A DNA stretch of 64,000 nt from Pseudoalteromonas rubra (lineage in GTDB: Bacteria > Pseudomonadota > Gammaproteobacteria > Enterobacterales > Alteromonadaceae), in contig NZ_CP045429.1 of the NCBI RefSeq assembly GCF_005886805.2, positions 2,264,501-2,328,500 on the forward strand, read 5' to 3'. Numbering within the stretch: the stretch's first letter is position 1; each line of letters starts with the position of its first letter. Shown piece by piece: positions 63,685-64,000 of this stretch. The position numbers and the translations under genes were made by a program. The notes under the pieces are model-generated. The model saw only the letters and a program-made list of their open reading frames with translations, had not been told where the DNA came from and ran no database searches.

Positions 63685-64000
63685 TTTCACCCTTTGTCCG
63701 AAAGATTTGCTAGACAGGCACCCAGTGGTGCCTGTTCAAACATAAACAACCAAAGATCATTGCTCTGTACTTTGACTAAGTGCAATCTCAGCGCCACCAG
63801 ATAAGCATTCGGCGCAAGCTTCTTTATCCCTGAGGCTCAGCCTGAAAAACCTTCAACACGTCAGCTCATCGCGCTCGAGACGACTCCATAATCACATAAT
63901 AAGAACAGGTTCATAGCTACTAAGTTAATAGGTACTGATCTTGACTATTTAGCTTCAGGTTACTGATGCTATGTACAGTTAGGCACTCTGCCCCATTAGC
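63685..64000. other. Intergenic end of window
   Basis: No gene seen in the last 316 bases. A 9-base perfect hairpin, ACAGGCACC/GGTGCCTGT at 63714-63735 with a four-base loop, probably ends the exporter transcript. The rest shows no recognisable feature; a neighbouring gene may begin beyond the window. Confidence 0.5.

Noticed and set aside
1-64000. tRNA, rRNA, CRISPR, prophage, insertion-sequence or defence genes
   Set aside because: No tRNA cloverleaf, repeat-spacer array, transposase, integrase, phage structural or recognisable defence gene was seen on either strand.

Overview
The window looks like chromosomal DNA of a marine gammaproteobacterium of the order Alteromonadales, most likely Pseudoalteromonas or a close relative. 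This is inferred from the gene set: rhombosortase, MiaE, TrmO, TrhO, several stand-alone periplasmic solute-binding proteins, large TonB-dependent receptors, an S9 peptidase lipoprotein, and an etfBA / ETF-QO pair divided by LiuR-type palindromes. No rRNA, tRNA, prophage, insertion sequence, CRISPR array or replication origin was seen. Genes are dense, and most gene ends carry hairpins.

Layout. 1-3.8 kb (minus): response regulator, MoxR ATPase, DUF58 protein and TgpA-type transglutaminase, tightly coupled; the last runs off the left edge. 4-8.7 kb: two periplasmic solute-binding proteins, miaE, a sulfotransferase coupled to a MAPEG protein, and a SIMPL protein. 8.9-19 kb: malic enzyme (maeA), gamma-glutamyltranspeptidase, rhombosortase, an S9 peptidase lipoprotein, a strong small-RNA candidate at 15.8-15.9 kb, a YeiH-type transporter, purEK, and a small membrane protein with paired palindromes facing a TetR gene. 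19.8-22.6 kb: a PepSY membrane protein with two small membrane proteins behind a Fur-box-like site (probably siderophore handling), an HPP membrane protein and a second TetR gene with its own palindromes. 23-31.6 kb: flippase, membrane-anchored glutaredoxin, TPR protein, LysR regulator, trhO, DEAD-box helicase and a CvfB-like S1 protein.

31.6-41.7 kb is the most accessory-looking part. It holds a decayed C-terminal piece of a GNAT gene, a 749-residue secreted protein with four about 95-residue repeats and a polysaccharide-lyase-like C-terminus, the intact GNAT gene, a lipoprotein/exported-protein pair of unknown function, a lipoprotein with one CxxCH motif, a peroxiredoxin, a possible frameshifted remnant, another GNAT gene, and a winged-helix regulator with a membrane protein. 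41.8-47.2 kb: a PAS protein, a purple-acid-phosphatase-like enzyme and a TonB receptor. 47.7-51.2 kb: the electron-transfer flavoprotein (etfBA) and its quinone oxidoreductase, divergent around two palindromes, a typical LiuR-controlled branch for acyl-CoA and branched-chain amino acid oxidation. 51.3-64 kb: thioesterase, MipA/OmpV porin-like protein, CheY-PilZ regulator, trmO, proS, an LpxH-like phosphatase, a NatAB-type ABC exporter with a DUF3025 protein, an M28 peptidase lipoprotein, and a putative manganese/metal exporter behind a Fur-box-like site and a hairpin that touches its start codon.

The most interesting signals are the structured small-RNA candidate (15814-15943), the repeat-plus-lyase protein flanked by two copies of a GNAT 3' end, the metal-box and hairpin leader at 62451-62520, and a hairpin core (GGCGCA...TGCGCC) recurring at four gene ends. 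All functions are read from sequence by eye; no database search was run.
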